A stretch of DNA of 35,064 bases from a virus. Positions within the stretch are counted from its first letter, which is position 1. The number at the start of each line of letters is the position of its first letter. A program made the position numbers and the translations under genes. The notes under the pieces were generated by a model, which was not told the origin of the DNA, ran no database searches, and was given only the letters and a program-made list of their open reading frames with translations. Shown piece after piece: positions 6,704 through 14,123 of this stretch. The DNA lies in the IMG/VR virus record IMGVR_UViG_3300032284_001640, positions 1-35,064 of that record. One strand, 5' to 3'.

Positions 6704-6867
6704 AATACATTTTTGAACGTCTGCAGGAACCGTCTACGTGGCGAGGCCTGGCTCTTTTCTTAGGCGCAATCGGCGTGCATCTTCAACCCGAACTTGTCCC
6801 AGCCATCGGGACTGCGGTGACTGGCGTCCTCGGGGCCATTGAGGTCGTCCGCAAGGAAATCAAATAG
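6700..6867 (+). CDS. Second small holin-like membrane protein
   Basis: 55 aa, starting with GTG overlapping the endolysin stop (GTGA) and preceded by GGAGG in the endolysin's last codons. The sequence opens ERLQEPSTWRGLALFLGAIG, a pattern common in small phage membrane proteins next to lysozymes, and has two hydrophobic segments (about 15-28 and 34-50). It is too short for common gene-length cutoffs. It could be the true holin, with the 6009 gene as accessory or antiholin. No spanin pair was found. Confidence 0.7.
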   Translation: MKYIFERLQEPSTWRGLALFLGAIGVHLQPELVPAIGTAVTGVLGAIEVVRKEIK

Positions 6868-6895
6868 ATTGTTGCGGTTCTGACCGCGCTACATT

Positions 6896-6925
6896 AAAAG
6901 CCTCCAAACCACGGGGGCTTTTTTT
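6896..6925 (+). terminator. Rho-independent terminator after lysis genes
   Basis: A 10-bp stem (6896-6905 pairs with 6913-6922, one G-T pair) with a 7-base loop is followed by a T run to 6925. It closes the early/lysis transcript and separates it from the second block of plus-strand genes. Confidence 0.85.
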
Positions 6926-7013
6926 ATGCCCACTGTTCCGTTAAGCGGTCGGCATCATTCGTTCGAGCACCCAGAGGGCGGCATCGTGTTTTTGCAGGCA
7001 TTGAGGGCGACCC

Positions 7014-7199
7014 ATGACGAACATCATTGATATTCGAGACCGGCTGCGCAGCGACGACGACACCGTCGAAATCTACGTCTGCGATTGCGGGTGCGGGATG
7101 TGGCGTTTGTACGTCGACGGCCGCACGGAGTGCATCAACTGCGCCGGGATGCCATCTGCTTTGAAATGTTTTGTCGCAAGTACCAACGAGGCTGGTTGA
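7014..7199 (+). CDS. Small cysteine-rich zinc-ribbon-like protein
   Basis: 61 aa. Cysteines C23, C25 and C27 (YVCDCGCG) and C40, C43 (ECINC) could bind zinc as a small ribbon. The start at 7014 follows GAGGG. It lies right after the terminator with no obvious promoter of its own, so it may depend on read-through. The family is not recognised. Confidence 0.6.
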   Translation: MTNIIDIRDRLRSDDDTVEIYVCDCGCGMWRLYVDGRTECINCAGMPSALKCFVASTNEAG

Positions 7200-7224
7200 C
7201 CAGCTAAGTACCAACCGCTAATGT
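7178..7224 (+). promoter_or_regulatory. Second early promoter with two operator-like repeats
   Basis: AAGTACCAAC occurs twice exactly, at 7178-7187 and 7206-7215, 28 bases apart. A sigma70-like pair, TTGACC (7196-7201), 17-base spacer, TAATGT (7219-7224), encloses the second copy in its spacer. GGTTG (7194-7198) and CAACC (7212-7216) make an inverted repeat. The rightward promoter at 2117 also holds the GTACCAA core in its spacer, so both may share a repressor. This would drive the 7252-9506 gene block. Confidence 0.6.
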
Positions 7225-7251
7225 AGTGCCGTTCAATCATTGGAGGGCACC

Positions 7252-7443
7252 ATGTCACAAAGAATGCTCACTGCTCGTTCGCAGCGAGAGTTCCGCAGAT
7301 ATTTTCAAACTCGCGAAGAACATCAATGGGCCATGGCCCGCGCTATCGAGCTTGAGCGTAAAGGCTGCCCGCGCCGTGCTTGGCGCATTCGGCTCAATCT
7401 TGATTACATAAAAACAGGAGGACTTAATGAGCAAAATGTCTGA
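7252..7443 (+). CDS. Small basic hypothetical protein
   Basis: 63 aa, strongly basic and rich in arginine (MLTARSQREFRRYFQTREEH, then RKGCPRRAWRIR), probably helical. GGAGG lies five bases before the ATG at 7252. A nucleic-acid-binding role is possible from charge alone. It overlaps the next gene by 17 bases. The family is unknown. Confidence 0.6.
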   Translation: MSQRMLTARSQREFRRYFQTREEHQWAMARAIELERKGCPRRAWRIRLNLDYIKTGGLNEQNV

Positions 7444-7657
7444 ACTTGAATACGAAACCCGCATGGCTGAACCTAAATTTGCCGAGACCTACTGCTCCCA
7501 TGAACCCCATTACAAACTGGTTGAGGCGCGGTGCGAAGAATTGGTGAACTTGTGCAATGAGTTTGAGCACTTGTCAAACAGTTATGAGGTGATGGCTGCT
7601 GAGGCGGCGCTGGAGCGACTGTTCCAAGCCAGAAAGAAAGCGGGAGGAGACAAATGA
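7427..7657 (+). CDS. Hypothetical acidic helical protein
   Basis: 76 aa with a long helical C-terminal half (VEARCEELVNLCNEFEHLSN onwards). A strong AGGAGG precedes the ATG. It is coupled at both ends: 17-base overlap before, ATGA-type overlap after. It looks like many small phage genes of unknown role. Confidence 0.55.
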   Translation: MSKMSELEYETRMAEPKFAETYCSHEPHYKLVEARCEELVNLCNEFEHLSNSYEVMAAEAALERLFQARKKAGGDK

Positions 7658-7827
7658 GTGAGAAATTACGTCAGGCCGCGCAGGCTTTGCTTGACGCCGC
7701 GTTGGAGTACGAGTTCATCGGCACACTTGATGGCACCTATGGCGGGCGGTGGACGTTGACCGTGGAAGACAAAGCGGCGGTATGGCCGGCGGGGACAGCG
7801 GTTTATGTGCGGAGGTCGAAGGAATGA
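7654..7827 (+). CDS. Small hypothetical protein
   Basis: 57 aa. The N-terminal part is helical (MSEKLRQAAQALLDAALEYE) and the C-terminal part beta-like. The ATG overlaps the preceding stop, and the stop overlaps the next ATG (7824), so it is nested in a coupled series. A ribosome site (GGAGG) for the next gene sits in its last codons. No family recognised. Confidence 0.55.
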   Translation: MSEKLRQAAQALLDAALEYEFIGTLDGTYGGRWTLTVEDKAAVWPAGTAVYVRRSKE

Positions 7828-8144
7828 CACGGCTTAAAGGATTTCCAGAAGGCACGACACATGTTTTAGGACTGACTGGATATACCTACGCGGGTGGAAC
7901 TATACGGTTTGACATGCTGTGTTTTAAGTATGTTGAAAGTGTACTTATGTGCTACACCACAGATTCAGATAACGAAAACCCCGGCTGGATAGAAGCGTCA
8001 AGACGGTTTGACAGGACACCAGAAATTGTTCCTCTTGAAGAAACAGCGGTGTTGGTTGAGCGCGAGGCGTGCGCGAAGGTAGCCGAAACAGATCTGATGC
8101 GGCATCAGATTGCTGCCGCAATCCGCGCAAGGGGACAGGAATGA
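7824..8144 (+). CDS. Hypothetical protein
   Basis: 106 aa. The N-terminal two-thirds looks like a compact beta domain (THVLGLTGYTYAGGTIRFDM, VESVLMCYTT), the end is helical (LVEREACAKVAETDLMRHQI). The C-terminal 'ReacAkv...ai..ai.aR' pattern is common at the end of phage proteins of unknown function. The start at 7824 is set by the ATGA overlap and GGAGG. The next gene overlaps its stop. Confidence 0.6.
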   Translation: MTRLKGFPEGTTHVLGLTGYTYAGGTIRFDMLCFKYVESVLMCYTTDSDNENPGWIEASRRFDRTPEIVPLEETAVLVEREACAKVAETDLMRHQIAAAIRARGQE

Positions 8145-8551
8145 AAGGAGCAGAGCACATCCGCCGTGCAAAATCGCTGATGGATTACATCTGCGACCGC
8201 ATTGATGTTTCGGCCAACAGGCGTCACATTTCCGAACTTATTGAATGGGTCATTACCGCCGACGATTTTCGACGTTTACGCAAACACATGTTGCTGAGCG
8301 TGCCGTGCTCCGAGTTGTCAGCGATGAATGCTTTGAGGCTGCTGGTCACCAGCCGCTGGATCGACGAACGCCCGGTTGGCGACAAGCGCTGCGTCTCGTA
8401 CTGGCCAAGCAACAAAATGCTGCAAACAATAACCGAATGGGAGAAAAGAGAAGATGGACTATCCATCATGGTTCGAGGAGTTCTGGTGCCGCTACGGAAG
8501 CGACGACAAGATGGAGCCAACGGCCAAGGGCAGCAAAAGAAAGGCTCTTGA
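8141..8551 (+). CDS. Winged-helix-like replication-region protein
   Basis: 136 aa. Residues 8-85 look like a winged-helix domain (AKSLMDYICDRIDV, SELIEWVITADDFRRLRKHM, ALRLLVTSRWIDERPVGDKR), the kind found at the N terminus of phage O-like initiators. The next gene supplies the matching C-terminal half in another frame and overlaps it by 98 bases. The last 32 residues here are basic and may be only read-through coding. It may bind the replication origin; that is inference from fold-like pattern and context. Confidence 0.55.
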   Translation: MKGAEHIRRAKSLMDYICDRIDVSANRRHISELIEWVITADDFRRLRKHMLLSVPCSELSAMNALRLLVTSRWIDERPVGDKRCVSYWPSNKMLQTITEWEKREDGLSIMVRGVLVPLRKRRQDGANGQGQQKKGS

Positions 8552-9116
8552 GGCTTGGCAGAAGGCACAAACGAAATGGGCGAAGGAAGAGAAAATCACC
8601 GACGACATCGATCGCCGGTTTGCCGAGACTGTGTCGCACGGCTACAGCATCCTCGCGCAGAACCGCAGGACGGCACGCAGGACGCCGAACAAGTTCGTGG
8701 CGCCGTTGCCGCATCTCAGCACCTACCTGAATCAGTTTCGGTTCGAGGCTGAGGTAAGCGAAGGCTCTGGGGAACTCAAGCGGCAGGCCAGCGAGGATTC
8801 TCGCGCCTGTAAGTGCGGTGGCAAGTTCTTTGGCGTTGATTTCTACGGGAAACCGCAGTGCCAGAAATGTCACATTGCTGAGTGGACAGCGGCGATCAGA
8901 ACCAGCACTGATGAGGTCGTGCAGAAATGGCGGCCGTCCAACATGCTGCGCGAATATCCCAAGGACCAAGCCGAGTCTTGGGCGTCGTGGAGTTCTCGCG
9001 TGGCCAAAAAGATTGCGCGAAACGCACCGGCGTCATCTCCGCTCAAATATCAGCCGGCCACTGAGCGTGTCGATGATTTTGAATGGTTCAACACGCCGAG
9101 ACGTTGGCACAGCTGA
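8454..9116 (+). CDS. Phage O/DnaT-like replication protein with zinc motif
   Basis: 220 aa. The N terminus (WFEEFWCRYGS, then KGSKRKALEAWQKA) and PLPHLSTYLNQFRFEAE (84-100) match the C-terminal half of phage replication initiators and DnaT-like helicase loaders, in which 'FW..Y...K..A..AW' is followed by 'HP.TWLN..RWE'. A four-cysteine zinc motif follows (C119, C121, C136, C139). These proteins recruit the host helicase to the phage origin. The usual N-terminal winged helix is missing but is coded by the gene just upstream in another frame. The ribosome site is weak (AGAGAAG). Confidence 0.7.
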   Translation: MDYPSWFEEFWCRYGSDDKMEPTAKGSKRKALEAWQKAQTKWAKEEKITDDIDRRFAETVSHGYSILAQNRRTARRTPNKFVAPLPHLSTYLNQFRFEAEVSEGSGELKRQASEDSRACKCGGKFFGVDFYGKPQCQKCHIAEWTAAIRTSTDEVVQKWRPSNMLREYPKDQAESWASWSSRVAKKIARNAPASSPLKYQPATERVDDFEWFNTPRRWHS

Positions 9117-9232
9117 TGCGAGAATACATTGCTGAAAACTGGACAAACGCCGCGTTGGCGAAACGATTGGGAGTACACCGGCGGACTATTGAGAAAGTCA
9201 TCCACGCAGAAACGCACTTCCATGTCAGATGA
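9116..9232 (+). CDS. Tiny HTH protein
   Basis: 38 aa, starting within the stop of the replication gene (TGATG). Residues 9-30 (WTNAALAKRLGVHRRTIEKV) form a homeodomain-like helix-turn-helix and little else. It may be a small regulator or a remnant of a larger DNA-binding protein. Its stop overlaps the next start by 11 bases. Confidence 0.5.
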   Translation: MREYIAENWTNAALAKRLGVHRRTIEKVIHAETHFHVR

Positions 9233-9506
9233 CGCCAAGCGCAAAACTTGGGAGAGCATCAAGCGCCGGCCTGAGGTGGCGGCGCTTGTTCGCTCTGACC
9301 CCGTGTTTAGCCGTTTTGTGGCAGAGCTGGTTGACCACTTTGGCCCGTTGGAGGCTGTAGAGCCGACAGAGAGTGTTCAACCGACGTTAGACGAGCCTGA
9401 AGCGCCTCGATCACGGTCTGCTGCTCCTGCAGAGCGCAAACAAGCGTCGGCACCAGCTTCGAGAAGTCCACGCCTTGGTAAACCGGCGCGCCTGCCTCGT
9501 CGGTAG
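9222..9506 (+). CDS. Hypothetical protein, overlaps tail fibre gene antisense
   Basis: 94 aa from ATG 9222. The first 48 residues (DDAKRKTWESIKRRPEVAAL, DPVFSRFVAELVDHFGPL) read like a real helical protein; the rest is low complexity, rich in P, S, A and R, and lies opposite the end of the tail-fibre gene (9307-10722, minus). The 200-base convergent overlap is unusual. The true coding end may be real, or the tail may be a by-product of the fibre gene's codons. No clear Shine-Dalgarno. Confidence 0.45.
   Translation: MSDDAKRKTWESIKRRPEVAALVRSDPVFSRFVAELVDHFGPLEAVEPTESVQPTLDEPEAPRSRSAAPAERKQASAPASRSPRLGKPARLPRR
9260..9288. other. Hairpin at the convergent junction
   Basis: An 8-bp perfect stem, CAAGCGCC (9260-9267) with GGCGCTTG (9281-9288), and a 13-base loop. 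It lies 19 bases past the tail-fibre stop on the minus strand. Neither side has a T run, so it is more likely a pause or RNA-stability hairpin than a classic terminator. Confidence 0.35.
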
Positions 9507-10722
9507 CGTCTTTCGCTCCATTCACCGCGCCCGGGAACACGGCCTGCAACTCGTGCGCGATGAAGCCAGAACCCGGGACGCGTCCGTTTATCCACAAATA
9601 AGTGACCGGCCGCATCTGCTGAATCAGCGCTAGTGCACCGGTCATCGGCGCCACATCCATCTTGAGCCGATAGTCTGATGACGTATTGAACGACGTTCCG
9701 GCGCCGGTCACTGAAATCGAACCCACAAACACGCCGCCACGGTAGAAATCAGCCGCAGAGCCATCGGTCGTTAAACGGTTGAGCACCAGCGACGAAGCGC
9801 TGCTTGCGCTGTGCGTGGCGCGCCCTGCGGCCTCGAACGTGTGCCCGACGTTCGCCGCATTGCCGCTGCCAAGGTTCAAAGATGTAGTGTTGATGTAGTA
9901 GTTGCCAGCGCTGGTCCAACGCACGGCTTCAGACAGCGTCGTGCCGCTCGCTGCGGTCAAAAGACGCACATAAGTCTGCGATGCGCTGCCGCTAAAATTG
10001 GATTCGGCCACTGCCTGAAAATAGGCGCCCAAATTAAAAGCGCTGCCGCTGTAGCCGAAAAACTGGATATAACCAAGGGCGTCGCCAGAAAGCACCGCCG
10101 CGGGGCTTCCGCTGGTTCCACGGCCACGACGCAACTGCAGATTGCCGTACGCACTGGTGCTGCTCGTGCTGTCATACGACGTAGCGTACAGGCTGGCGCC
10201 TGAGCCGTTCTGCGTGGTGAAAATGTCGCTACTTGCGTTGACCGTAGTGAACGAACCAGCTGCCGGCGTCGCGCTGCCAATGGGGCCGGTGAAATAGGTG
10301 TTTGCGGTCACCACTTGCCCGGTCACGTTGCCGCCGAACGTGGTGGAACCGCTAACCGTTAGGCTGGAAAAATTGCCAGCGCCCGGCGTGGTGCCGCCGA
10401 TGGTGCCAGGGCTCGCCAGAATCGAACCGATGTCGTTGATGGACGCGATGTTGTCGACCGTGGCCAACGTGTTGCCGGATGAGTCCTTGATGATGATTTT
10501 GAGCACTACGCCTGCGCTCACCCATATGCTCGTTGTGAGCCTTCCGCTGCTGTCCAGTACGATTGGATTAGCATTTGTCACAACCGCCCCTGAATCGGCG
10601 TACGTGGCTTGTGGCGTGGTTGTGCCGGCCACGTAGGTGTAAATCAGGCCACCGCTCAGAATCACGCCCTGATTCGTGAACGATTGCAGCTGAAACGCAA
10701 TAGGGGACTGGTAATAAGCCAT
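9307..10722 (-). CDS. Tail fibre with S74 self-cleaving chaperone domain
   Basis: 471 aa. The N terminus (LSGGLIYTYVAGTTTPQATY, then NPIVLDSSGR, about 22-62) is the widespread virion-attachment domain of phage fibres. The middle is a glycine/serine-rich beta region. The C terminus (about 345-455) is a peptidase S74 intramolecular chaperone: TSSDYRLKMDVAPM with the Ser349/Asp350 cleavage site, FIAHELQAVFP and a terminal coiled coil (VPTLVCALQEQQTVIEALQA). The chaperone drives trimer folding and then cuts itself off. It is last in the virion operon, where P22 has its tailspike, so it is probably the main receptor-binding protein. Confidence 0.88.
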   Translation of the reverse strand: MAYYQSPIAFQLQSFTNQGVILSGGLIYTYVAGTTTPQATYADSGAVVTNANPIVLDSSGRLTTSIWVSAGVVLKIIIKDSSGNTLATVDNIASINDIGSILASPGTIGGTTPGAGNFSSLTVSGSTTFGGNVTGQVVTANTYFTGPIGSATPAAGSFTTVNASSDIFTTQNGSGASLYATSYDSTSSTSAYGNLQLRRGRGTSGSPAAVLSGDALGYIQFFGYSGSAFNLGAYFQAVAESNFSGSASQTYVRLLTAASGTTLSEAVRWTSAGNYYINTTSLNLGSGNAANVGHTFEAAGRATHSASSASSLVLNRLTTDGSAADFYRGGVFVGSISVTGAGTSFNTSSDYRLKMDVAPMTGALALIQQMRPVTYLWINGRVPGSGFIAHELQAVFPGAVNGAKDATDEAGAPVYQGVDFSKLVPTLVCALQEQQTVIEALQARLTSVEHSLSALQPPTGQSGQPALPQNG

Positions 10723-10728
10723 GATGGT

Positions 10729-12051
10729 TTACTCGTATTCGAATTCGGTTGCGTATCCGTGTTCCTGCAACTTCGGCAGTTCGTCGGCAATCTTTTCGCC
10801 GATGTCGTCCCTGTAGATCATGTCGGCGATGTGAAGGTCCTTCACTACCTTGTATGCACGCTCTGACGCCTGCTTGATGCTGCGCCCGGTGCCGGTTACT
10901 ACGCACAGATAATCGCCGGCGGTGGCCCACATCTCGCGTTCAACGAGTTGCTCACCGTCCATGTCCGGCATCGAGGCCATCTTGATTGACTGGGGCGCGA
11001 TAAACCGGCGGTTCTTGGCGGTCACGCCGTACACCGGAATATCGACGACTTCCTTCTGCGTCGCCTTGGAATACGGATAGTCCGGCTGCGCCACGACCAC
11101 GCCAACCGCAATCGCCGTTGATACTTCCAACGTGTCCTCTCCACGGCAAGCGTCGTACATCCATTGCGCCGGGTCTCCTTTCGTGGTCGCCATCATGATA
11201 TTGAACGCCGGCCAGCCCGGGCGAGCAGTGAACTCCAGCGGCCACGCCTTGCCGTCCTCGTCGATGATGCAGTTAACGTCGATGTCGCCGAGGTGGCCCA
11301 GTTCGATCAAAGACTGCTCAAGCGGCTTCAGCACTTCTTCAAACAGCGTGCTGTCGTTGCAGTACTTCATGACTGTCCCGGCCTCGCCGCAGTTGGGGCC
11401 GCAGTTGCCGGAGAGCAGTTTTTTGTGCTCGAAGTTCTCGTTAGGCAGTCCGATGAAACCTTCTGAACCCATCCACGCGCTGACCGCGAACTCGATGCCA
11501 GGAATGAATTTCTGGAGCATGCACGGGCCTTTCAGCTTCATGCCCATTCTCTGCCAGCGCTGGAGCCGCGCCACGAGGTCGGCAGGCGATTTGGCGCAAT
11601 AGGAAAGGCTCTTGTCTTCCTCGCTGCCGAGCGTCTTAAAAACGAACCGCTCGTCGGTCTTGCGTGCGAACTTCTCAGCGTCGGCCAGCGTCTTGAACGT
11701 CTGATGCTCTGGGCACTCAATGCCGTGGTCATCAAGAAACTTCATCCCGAAGGCTCGGTCGATTTCCAGCTTTGCGGATTTCACCGATGGTGCGAACACG
11801 CACACGCCCTGCTTGCGGAAAAACTCCAAACGGTCGATGTAGCGGTCATTCCCGGTACACCACACGAGGTCTGCCCATTTGGCCGAGCCAGTCCAGTTCT
11901 TGATGAACTCCACGCCCTTGAAGCCTTGGCCAATGTGCGGTGACGCGTCTGGGGACAGCCAGTAGCGCACTTGATGACCAGCAGACACGCAGCGGAGAAC
12001 GAAATCCAATCCGCAGCCGGCGTCTTCGTGTTCAAGGACTAGGATTTTCAT
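10729..12051 (-). CDS. PurD-like ATP-grasp ligase
   Basis: 440 aa, the length of phosphoribosylamine-glycine ligase. PurD-type landmarks are seen: an ATP-grasp core (SAKLEIDRAFGMKFLDDHGI, ERFVFKTLG), MLQKFIPGIEFAVSAWM, EHKKLLSGNCGPNCGEAG aligned with the family's DHKR..D.D.GPNTGGMGA, and CIIDEDGKAWPLEFTARPGW with the magnesium-binding acidic pair. Missing are the N-terminal GxGGREHAL loop and the AAGKGV glycine-rich loop, so it may not be a purine enzyme. A related amino-acid or peptide ligation is possible. It overlaps the ejection-protein gene (ATGA) and sits just before the tail-fibre gene. Its place among virion genes is odd for metabolism. Confidence 0.75.
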   Translation of the reverse strand: MKILVLEHEDAGCGLDFVLRCVSAGHQVRYWLSPDASPHIGQGFKGVEFIKNWTGSAKWADLVWCTGNDRYIDRLEFFRKQGVCVFAPSVKSAKLEIDRAFGMKFLDDHGIECPEHQTFKTLADAEKFARKTDERFVFKTLGSEEDKSLSYCAKSPADLVARLQRWQRMGMKLKGPCMLQKFIPGIEFAVSAWMGSEGFIGLPNENFEHKKLLSGNCGPNCGEAGTVMKYCNDSTLFEEVLKPLEQSLIELGHLGDIDVNCIIDEDGKAWPLEFTARPGWPAFNIMMATTKGDPAQWMYDACRGEDTLEVSTAIAVGVVVAQPDYPYSKATQKEVVDIPVYGVTAKNRRFIAPQSIKMASMPDMDGEQLVEREMWATAGDYLCVVTGTGRSIKQASERAYKVVKDLHIADMIYRDDIGEKIADELPKLQEHGYATEFEYE

Positions 12052-14123
12052 TGCTTGCCCTTACGAATGCCCGCCATAGGCTCTAAAGAATCTTTGAGAA
12101 ACTTTCTGTTCGCCAAGGTGCTAATAACACCTCTGCCAAATTTCACAACGGGAGATGGCACACCAGCAGCGCTCAACGCCACATCCGCTGCTTGCGCTCC
12201 TGCCGCTGCCGCTTGCTCACGGAAAACATCCGACGCCGCCGACACAGTGGTTCCAGAATAATTCACATACCCGGCATTACCAGTTCTTTGCGTGTAGCTC
12301 ATCACATCGCCGAGGTTTTGAAGTTGGGCCAATTCTTCAGGCGTAAACACGCTTTCAAGCACCCCAGAATCAGACAGATTGGCAAACGCGTTTCCGTATC
12401 CTTTCGACGTCATGTTAATCGATTGCGAGCGGTCTCCTGGCGCAAACGTCATGGTTCCTGTTTTGTCGTCCAGATGTTTCAGGATTGCCAGTTTGGCCAC
12501 TTGATTGGCATCTGTTCCTTCTAAGGTTTTCAGAAGCCTTGCAACGCCATCACCGCCAGCGTTGATGATGTATTTATCCGCAAATTTGTCTGCCCTAGCC
12601 GTTCCTCGGATCACGGATTTATATGCCGGGTCTTCGTCTATCAAATCAAATCTTGCCTTAGCCAATTTTCTGGCAATGTTAGCCAATTTTTTTATTTCGC
12701 CCACTTCACCAACCAATGGCATGTTGGCAAGTTCACGCAAAACAATTCCTGTCGCAAATGCCTCGTTACCTTGGCCTGAGTTTTCATAACCTTTTATTGC
12801 GCGACCCAAAATTGTTTGGCTTTTTTCTATTTCATCAAATGGTATTTGTCCTTTTGTAGCAAAATCGTCTAACTCTGCCTGCACTTGTTTTGTGACCCAT
12901 TGAGACATACGCGCTGCTTTCAATTTCTCAATAGCGCTTTCCGCTATCGATGAGGAATCCACAAGCATGGGGCGATCGCCGAGAGCCGTTTTTATTGCGT
13001 TGTAAGCGTTACTAATTTCCTGTCTGGAATTTGTGTCGAATGTTTTGTATCGGTTGATGGTTTCTTTTCCCAGCATGTTGTCGGTTGGTCTGCCGTAAAT
13101 ATCTGGCGCAACTTGGTCTCTGATAGCTTCAAAGTTTTGCTGGAATAAGTCTGGATATTGGTTGATTCGTTCCGCCAACGCTGGCAACTTTGCGCGAAGG
13201 TTCTTTTCTTCAGAAAAAAGAGCGGAGTCGGCGGTCGCCATGCCTTTTGTCAAAGGCACTGGAACTGGCAAGGATTGCGCCTTAGCGTGGCGCTCCAGCG
13301 CTGTAGTGTTGACCTCATCAACCGGAACACCAGTCAATGATTGCTTAACCGATGCCGGTGCTTGGTCAATCGACGCCTGCACCATTGCCAATTCTGGCGT
13401 TTCAGCAGCGCCCATGCTCAACCTTGATGCACGAGCCTCTGGCGTCATTTCTGGGGCTATCGGGCCTCGTGGCGTCGGCGTGCCTTCCCCAAAAGAAACA
13501 GGCTGAGACGGCCTGCCAAACCTTGATTCAGCCGCTCTATAAGCACCAGCAGCAGCCTTAGCACCACGCGCCAATCCTTCTACTGGTGCTCTCATTCCTG
13601 TAGCGCCCAACGCCGCCTCAGGAACGCCAGACAAAACCGCGCCGGCCACGCGAGTGGCTTCTGATGGCTTGATGCCCAACGCTGGCACGCCTTGTTCGGC
13701 CACGTAAGAACCTGGCGCACGAGCTGCCTGCACAGCCGGTTCCATTTGCGCGCCCAAACCAGTAACGGCAGCACGACCACCAAGCGTCATCGGTTGCCCG
13801 CCCAACGTCTCTTGCGCCTTGCGCACCCATTCAGCGCCCTGACCTTCTGGCCCCGGCAACAACGTGCCTGCAATGCCATACAAACCAGACCCTATTTGGG
13901 CCCCAGCCTGACGCAACATGCTCCAGCCCACGTCGGCAGGCGCTCCGGGTCTGGTCAATCCACCGGCAAACATGGCCGCCCCAGTCAGCGCCCGCTCTGG
14001 ATAAGACATCGCTGGCGCTTCCTGAGCGGCCTGTGTCTCTTCAACAAGCGGTGCGGATTCCCATGCCGGTTTAGCACCAGATTCAGCCTCGACTAGCGGT
14101 GCGGACTCCCATGCCGCAGGCAT
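12048..14123 (-). CDS. Large ejection (internal virion) protein, P22 gp16 position
   Basis: 691 aa, close to P22 gp16 in size. By position, third after the gp7-like gene and before the tail-fibre end, it is an internal protein injected with DNA to form the trans-envelope channel. The N terminus has a 16-residue repeat with WESAPLVE at 5-12 and 21-28. Then follows an Ala/Gly/Pro-rich region with weakly hydrophobic segments (about 45-200) and a long helical region (about 260-560). Start: ATG 14123 overlapping the previous stop (TAATG). The part coding residues about 260-680 is markedly AT-richer than the start, suggesting a mosaic gene. Sequence identity with P22 is not evident. Confidence 0.65.
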   Translation of the reverse strand: MPAAWESAPLVEAESGAKPAWESAPLVEETQAAQEAPAMSYPERALTGAAMFAGGLTRPGAPADVGWSMLRQAGAQIGSGLYGIAGTLLPGPEGQGAEWVRKAQETLGGQPMTLGGRAAVTGLGAQMEPAVQAARAPGSYVAEQGVPALGIKPSEATRVAGAVLSGVPEAALGATGMRAPVEGLARGAKAAAGAYRAAESRFGRPSQPVSFGEGTPTPRGPIAPEMTPEARASRLSMGAAETPELAMVQASIDQAPASVKQSLTGVPVDEVNTTALERHAKAQSLPVPVPLTKGMATADSALFSEEKNLRAKLPALAERINQYPDLFQQNFEAIRDQVAPDIYGRPTDNMLGKETINRYKTFDTNSRQEISNAYNAIKTALGDRPMLVDSSSIAESAIEKLKAARMSQWVTKQVQAELDDFATKGQIPFDEIEKSQTILGRAIKGYENSGQGNEAFATGIVLRELANMPLVGEVGEIKKLANIARKLAKARFDLIDEDPAYKSVIRGTARADKFADKYIINAGGDGVARLLKTLEGTDANQVAKLAILKHLDDKTGTMTFAPGDRSQSINMTSKGYGNAFANLSDSGVLESVFTPEELAQLQNLGDVMSYTQRTGNAGYVNYSGTTVSAASDVFREQAAAAGAQAADVALSAAGVPSPVVKFGRGVISTLANRKFLKDSLEPMAGIRKGKQ

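Noticed and set aside
6926-7030. 34-codon frame starting right after the lysis terminator
   Set aside because: Its ATG follows the T run, it overlaps the better-supported 61-aa gene at 7014, and its composition shows no protein-like pattern.
10729-12051. Straight assignment as purine-pathway purD
   Set aside because: Key glycine-rich loops of the enzyme are absent, so only the PurD-like ATP-grasp label is supported.
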